A stretch of DNA of 64,000 bases from Anaerolineae bacterium. Its GTDB lineage: Bacteria; Chloroflexota; Anaerolineae; Anaerolineales; UBA4823. Positions 60,135 to 64,000 of this stretch are shown one piece after another. Each line of letters begins with the position of its first letter. The stretch's first letter is position 1. Made by a program: the position numbers and the translations under genes. The stretch spans positions 326,042-390,041 of the forward strand of contig QOQU01000004.1 in assembly GCA_003327455.1 (NCBI GenBank). Direction: 5' to 3'. The notes under the pieces are model-generated. The model worked only from the letters and a program-made list of their open reading frames with translations, had not been told where the DNA came from and did no database searches.

Positions 60135-61307
60135 ATGAAGACAAAAATTTCAACTTTCTGGTTGCTTTTCGTTTTGCTGGCTGTGGTTGCCGGGTGCGCT
60201 TCTCCGGCGCCAACTCAGCCTCCCGCTGCGGTTGAAACCAGCAGCGTAGCGATTCCGATGCTCTCTGGGGAAGATCAAACCAACCCCGAAGCTTATCCAG
60301 CTCCGGCTCAGGTTACGCAACCGCCGGCGCTCCCAGAGCTGCCCTATCCTGCCCCAGGCAGCCCGGTCGTTCCGGCAGAGCCATCCGGCAGCGCTTACCC
60401 TGCGCCCGGTGAATCGGCGCCCTCGGTGCAGGGAGGTGGCGAGACCTTGCGCATCGCCGTTCTGCCCATTGTCGATAACCTCCCGATGGTTGTTGCCCAA
60501 CGCGAAGGGCTCTTCGCCAAATACGGTGTGCAGGTCGAATTTATCCCGGTGGCTTCTGCGGCGGAGCGCGATCAGGTCATCACCGCTGGTCAGGCAGACG
60601 GCATGATCAACGAGATTATCTCCACCCTGCTCTACAACAAAGATAGCATCCAGGTGCAAATTGTGCGCTTTGCCCGCTTTGCCACCCCCGACTCGGCTCA
60701 ATATCACCTGGTGGTCTCGGCCTCTAGCGGAATCAATGAGGTCAACCAGCTCAAGGGCGTGCCGATTGGCGTCTCTCAAGGCACCATCATCGAATACATC
60801 ACCGATCGCCTGCTGGAGAGAGAGGGCTTCCAACCTCAGGAGATCCAAAAGCTCGCTGTGCCAAAGATTCCTGACCGACTGGCGTTATTAAGCTCCGGCG
60901 AATTGAAGGCGGCAACCTTACCCGACCCGTTTTCCTACCTGGCTGTACAGCAAGGTGGACGCTTCCTTTTACAGGATTCAAAATACCCCGAATATGGTCA
61001 CAGCACCTATGCCTTCCGAAAAGCAGTGATCGACCAGAAGCCCCAGGCGGTGCGTGCCTTTCTGGCAGCCATTGAAGAAGCTGTGATGCGCATCAATCTC
61101 TCGCCTGCCCAATACGCCAGCCTGTTGGTGGACGAAAAATTGATCCCGGCTCCCTTAGCAGGCAGTTATCAGACACCCCCTTTCCCGCCCAAGAGCATCC
61201 CCGATGAACGGTTGTGGAATGATGTGCTGGCCTGGGCAACGGCGAAAGGGATTGTAACGACTTCGGTTTCATACACCGATTCGGTGAGCGCCGCCTTCTT
61301 GCCATGA
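60135..61307 (+). CDS. ABC transporter substrate-binding lipoprotein, NMT1/SsuA-like
   Basis: The 390-residue protein has a lipoprotein signal (LAVVAGCASP, Cys about residue 21) and a 75-residue linker rich in Pro, Ala and Tyr (SAYPAPGESAPSVQGGGE), then an NMT1-type binding domain: TLRIAVLPIVDNLPMVVAQR, GLFAKYGVQVEFIP, GQADGMINEIISTLLYNK, LKAATLPDPFSYLAVQQGG. The linker probably spans the envelope. It starts ten bases after the UbiD-type gene and is followed by ATPase and permease, forming a complete importer. The ligand is not known; an aryl carboxylate is suggested by the UbiD partner. Confidence 0.9.
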   Translation: MKTKISTFWLLFVLLAVVAGCASPAPTQPPAAVETSSVAIPMLSGEDQTNPEAYPAPAQVTQPPALPELPYPAPGSPVVPAEPSGSAYPAPGESAPSVQGGGETLRIAVLPIVDNLPMVVAQREGLFAKYGVQVEFIPVASAAERDQVITAGQADGMINEIISTLLYNKDSIQVQIVRFARFATPDSAQYHLVVSASSGINEVNQLKGVPIGVSQGTIIEYITDRLLEREGFQPQEIQKLAVPKIPDRLALLSSGELKAATLPDPFSYLAVQQGGRFLLQDSKYPEYGHSTYAFRKAVIDQKPQAVRAFLAAIEEAVMRINLSPAQYASLLVDEKLIPAPLAGSYQTPPFPPKSIPDERLWNDVLAWATAKGIVTTSVSYTDSVSAAFLP

Positions 61308-61400
61308 TGGCTGGAGAGGGAGGGCAGACGACCCTCATTGCCATTCTGGCAGAACCGATCGTCTGCCCTCCATTCAACTTGGCAGGCTTCCTGGAACCTT

Positions 61401-62162
61401 ATGATTGAGGTCGATTCGATCACTTTTGCCTATCCCTCCTCTCCGCCCATTTTCGTCAATTTCTCCTGGCAGATCCGGCGGGGCGAGACCTGGGCGGTGT
61501 TGGGTCCCTCCGGGTGTGGAAAGAGCACCCTTCTCTACCTGCTGGCAGGTTTACAGTTCCCGCAAAATGGCGCAGTGCGCATCGATGGCAAAGCGCTCAC
61601 CCGCCCGCGCCCGCAGACCGGACTGATCTTACAAGACTACGGACTGTTGCCATGGGCAACGGTGCGCCAGAACGCGGAACTGGGGTTGAAAATCCGCGGC
61701 TTTTATGGCCCGGATGGCACGCACGCCCCCAGCCGGGTGGACTGGGACAACAACGTGACCCCCTGGCTGGAGCGTCTTGGCATCGAAACCGTTGCCGACC
61801 ATTATCCTTCCCAGATTTCGGGCGGACAACGCCAGCGCACCGCCATTGCGCGGACGTTAGTGCTCCATCCCGACCTGTTGCTCATGGACGAACCTTTCTC
61901 CTCTTTAGATGCGCCTACCCGTGAGGGCTTACAAACCCTGATCTTGCAATTGCAAACCGAAAATCAACTGACCCTGGTAATCGTCACCCATAGCATCGAA
62001 GAGGCCGCCTTCATGGGAAAGAAAATTCTCCTGCTGGCTCAGCCACCCATTCAGCAGGCATGCATTCTCGAGAATCCACAGGCAGGTTCGGAGGGTTATC
62101 GAAAAAGCGAAGCCTATCTAAACCTGTGTGAGCTCTTACGAGCCAGATTGGAGCAGGGATGA
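61401..62162 (+). CDS. ABC transporter ATP-binding protein, SsuB/TauB-like
   Basis: ATG 61401 (MIEVDSITF) gives 253 residues; an upstream frame to 61338 lacks a ribosome binding site. Walker A GPSGCGKST, Q-loop LILQDYGLLPWATVRQNAEL, signature ISGGQRQRTAIARTL, Walker B LLLMDEPFSSLDAPTREGLQ, and the switch His in VTHSIEEA are complete. It powers the NMT1-type importer and overlaps the permease start (ATGA). Unlike the first importer of the window, at 1-2.9 kb, this one has its own ATPase, and it could serve both. Confidence 0.94.
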   Translation: MIEVDSITFAYPSSPPIFVNFSWQIRRGETWAVLGPSGCGKSTLLYLLAGLQFPQNGAVRIDGKALTRPRPQTGLILQDYGLLPWATVRQNAELGLKIRGFYGPDGTHAPSRVDWDNNVTPWLERLGIETVADHYPSQISGGQRQRTAIARTLVLHPDLLLMDEPFSSLDAPTREGLQTLILQLQTENQLTLVIVTHSIEEAAFMGKKILLLAQPPIQQACILENPQAGSEGYRKSEAYLNLCELLRARLEQG

Positions 62163-62893
62163 AGGGGCGCTTTGATCTTTTGCTGACTTTGCTTGCTCTG
62201 CTCTTGTTCTGGCAAATCGCCGCCTGGTTGGTTCAGCGTCCCATCCTGCCAGCTCCTCTGACGGTCTTGCTTGCGTTCTGGCGCGAGCTTCAGGACGATT
62301 TGCCGCTTCATTTTGCAGCCAGCTTATGGCGCGTTTTAGCCAGCACGGCGCTTGCCATCGCCACCGCGGCACCGGCCGGGCTGATGCTCGGACAATCCAG
62401 GCGGTTGAACAGCCTCTTTGCACCGCTGATCTATCTGCTCTATCCGATCCCCAAAGTGGTCTTTGTGCCGTTGGTGCTGCTCTTCTTAGGTTTAGGCGAC
62501 GCGCCAAAGATCCTCATTATCTATCTCATCTTATTTTTCCAGATTCTGGTGCTGGTGCGCGATCAGGCGGCAGCCTTACGTCCCGAACTCTTGTTGAGCG
62601 TGCGCAGTCTGGGCGCCGGGCGGCGGGCATTGTTTCGATTTGTCTATCTGCCCGCCAGCCTGCCCGCCATCCTGACCGCCTTGCGGCAATCTGTTGGCAC
62701 CGCCGTAGCCGTATTATATGTTGCCGAGTTGTATGCCACCCAACGAGGGCTGGGATATTACATTTACATCAACGGCAGCACGTTTTTTGATTACCCGGCC
62801 ATGTATGTTGGCATCCTGGCGATGAGTTTGCTGGGCGTCGGGCTTTATAGCGGCGTGGATAGCCTGGAAAAACGCCTGTGTAAGTGGAAGTAG
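62159..62893 (+). CDS. ABC transporter permease, SsuC/TauC-like
   Basis: A 244-residue permease with about six membrane helices. The EAA-like coupling loop is near residues 140-165 (LRPELLLSVRSLGAGRRALF) and family features LIYLLYPIPKVVFVPLVLLF and FVYLPASLPAILTALRQSVG follow the SsuC pattern. It overlaps the ATPase stop by four bases and ends the run UbiD, binding protein, ATPase, permease. Family-C repeats begin directly after the stop. Confidence 0.92.
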   Translation: MKGRFDLLLTLLALLLFWQIAAWLVQRPILPAPLTVLLAFWRELQDDLPLHFAASLWRVLASTALAIATAAPAGLMLGQSRRLNSLFAPLIYLLYPIPKVVFVPLVLLFLGLGDAPKILIIYLILFFQILVLVRDQAAALRPELLLSVRSLGAGRRALFRFVYLPASLPAILTALRQSVGTAVAVLYVAELYATQRGLGYYIYINGSTFFDYPAMYVGILAMSLLGVGLYSGVDSLEKRLCKWK

Positions 62894-63060
62894 CCCTCAC
62901 CCCCAGCCCCTCACCTGACAGGCGAGGGGAGATAGATTCCCTCTCCCTTAGGGAGAGGGTTAGGGTGAGGGAGAAAGACAAGGGCGCTCAGGTGTCTCGG
63001 CGGGCGAGGGGAGACACCCTCACCCCCAGCCCCTCTCCCATGGGGCGAGGGGAGAGGCAG
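62894..63060. repeat. GC-rich dispersed repeat, family C
   Basis: CCCTCACCCCCAGCCCCTC occurs twice, at 62893 and 63017, with the reverse-type AGGGAGAGGGTTAGGGTGAG in between. It is the fourth copy cluster of this family in the window and separates the permease from the convergent chemoreceptor gene. Confidence 0.8.
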
Positions 63061-63061
63061 C

Positions 63062-64000
63062 TCACACGGTTTCTATCTGGCGACCATCACCTCCCACAAG
63101 CGCTTTCTCTCGCCCGTCTGACGGGATGGCGCTGCCCTGTTCAGTCTTCAGAATGCGCCTTTCGAGCGCATCCAGCAGGCGCACAACTTCCTGCGAAAGC
63201 TCGCGCACCTGAGCAACCGATCTTTCACACTGCTCTCGATTGCCCTGATGATAGCTCTTCACCGCTTCGAGAACCGCTTTGTGGAATTCCTCGTGCGGGG
63301 CTTCCAGGTCACGGTATTCCGCCCAATCCGCAAGGCGTTGGGCGTTATCGCCATAATACCACCTGCCCAGCGAGCAGGTACGGTGATCGCCGGCTTCTTC
63401 TTCCTTGACTTCACCCCGACCGGCTAACAGGGCATCCAGCCGTTTGACCCAATTGAGGTGGCGTTGCTTCATCAGTTCGACCTGTTGCAAAAAGGCTTCC
63501 CCCACACCCAAGTAAAAACTGCTGACCACCTGAGATAATTCGCGCCCCATCTCAGCCAGTTGCGCCGCCGAGGCGCTGACCTGCCTTACCGCTGCGCTCA
63601 TCTCTTCCGCCGAGGCAGAGACCTCTTCGATAGCCGCGCTGTTCTCTTCGCTGACGGTGGCAATGTTCTCGATGGCCTGACTGACTTCACCGGAACTGGC
63701 GGCCATCTCTTCGGTGGCAGCCGTATTTTCCTCCACAATCGCCGAGACGCTGTCCATGGCATCGACCAGTTTGGAAGTGGCTGCCTTCATTTGATCAACG
63801 GCTACCTCGGTGCGTTGGATGCGTTCGGCAACGCTGGCAACCGCTTTCTCGATCTCCTCCAGCACACTGCCGGCCATTTGGGAGCGTTCGCTGGTCGATT
63901 TGACTTCCTGGGCACTGAGATGCATGGCGTTCACCGCTTCTTGCACCGATTGCTGGATTTGGCGGATCAACTCGCTGATATTGCGGGTGGCGGCTGCCGA
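63062..64000 (-). CDS. Methyl-accepting chemotaxis protein with CZB zinc-binding domain (5' part outside window)
   Basis: The frame is open to the window end, so the N-terminal sensor and membrane part are cut off; 312 residues are visible. They include the signalling hairpin with heptads (AIVEENTAATEEMAASSGEV, ENSAAIEEVSASAEEMSAAV), where CheA and CheW bind, and the CZB tail: HLNWVKRLDALL, then RTCSLGRWYYGDNAQ and EAPHEEFHKAVLEAV, giving one Cys and three His for zinc. In characterised CZB receptors this site senses zinc and hypochlorous acid. The C-terminal 35 residues lack a CheR tether sequence. Confidence 0.93.
   Translation of the reverse strand, partial: SAAATRNISELIRQIQQSVQEAVNAMHLSAQEVKSTSERSQMAGSVLEEIEKAVASVAERIQRTEVAVDQMKAATSKLVDAMDSVSAIVEENTAATEEMAASSGEVSQAIENIATVSEENSAAIEEVSASAEEMSAAVRQVSASAAQLAEMGRELSQVVSSFYLGVGEAFLQQVELMKQRHLNWVKRLDALLAGRGEVKEEEAGDHRTCSLGRWYYGDNAQRLADWAEYRDLEAPHEEFHKAVLEAVKSYHQGNREQCERSVAQVRELSQEVVRLLDALERRILKTEQGSAIPSDGREKALVGGDGRQIETV

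Overview
The window looks like a chromosomal segment of a Chloroflexota bacterium, probably class Anaerolineae. This is inferred from gene content and style: moderate-to-high GC, large numbers of lipoprotein solute-binding proteins, an R3H/AAA ATPase beside tmk, DUF2089 and DUF4097 proteins, GEVTED/SdrD-type surface modules, and several families of palindromic intergenic repeats. No rRNA, tRNA, prophage, transposase or CRISPR array was recognised. Both ends cut genes: an IclR-type regulator at the left and a chemoreceptor at the right.

Layout. 1-2.9 kb: an IclR/flavin-domain regulator with an NMT1-type ABC importer (permease and binding lipoprotein; no ATPase visible). 2.9-5.6 kb, minus strand: an orphan nucleotidyltransferase, then cdsA, uppS and frr. 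5.9-9.4 kb: a complete zinc/manganese-type importer operon ending in its own Fur-family regulator, with a consensus promoter and a Fur-box-like operator in front. 9.4-11.5 kb, minus: glyoxalase-type dioxygenase, YceI and MarR. 11.7-16.3 kb: secreted propeller-like protein, a palindromic repeat array, then a cyclic-di-GMP-I riboswitch with an overlapping terminator that controls a large thioester-type surface adhesin and a 39-residue peptide gene that resembles a lasso-peptide (RiPP) precursor. 16.6-21.8 kb: nucleoside hydrolase, ECF sigma and anti-sigma, and a redox set (PDO, TlpA-like, OsmC), then a methyltransferase. 21.8-23.8 kb, minus: a DUF2089/DUF4097/YvlB-like trio sharing one helical motif.

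24.7-33.9 kb: adenosine deaminase, then a tightly overlapping operon coding for an ECF-type vitamin/metabolite importer (S, T, A, A') followed by hydantoinase/oxoprolinase A and B subunits and an Asp/Glu/hydantoin racemase; this links import to ring opening of a hydantoin- or lactam-like compound. 34.3-39.7 kb: glycosyltransferase, a 38-bp tandem repeat, SagB-type nitroreductase lipoprotein with dihydrolipoyl dehydrogenase, an MntA-HepT toxin-antitoxin pair, and small genes. 39.7-49 kb, minus: UbiB/AarF kinase, RecJ, a RecB-type Fe-S nuclease, a UvrD-type helicase and an AddB-like ATPase, together resembling an AddAB machine divided into separate polypeptides. 49-58.4 kb: housekeeping genes (maf, CDGSH protein, galE, rhomboid, gmk, fmdB, tmk, R3H-ATPase, GNAT-like, pdxT, pdxS). 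58.7-62.9 kb: a UbiD-family decarboxylase in one run with a complete NMT1-type importer. 63-64 kb, minus: a chemoreceptor with a CZB zinc-binding tail.

The most interesting part is the riboswitch-adhesin-peptide unit at 13.65-16.34 kb; next are the ECF/hydantoinase operon and the three-part AddAB-like cluster. Start codons were moved downstream of the longest open frame wherever a ribosome binding site, signal peptide or 4-base overlap decided it; this is stated in each entry.
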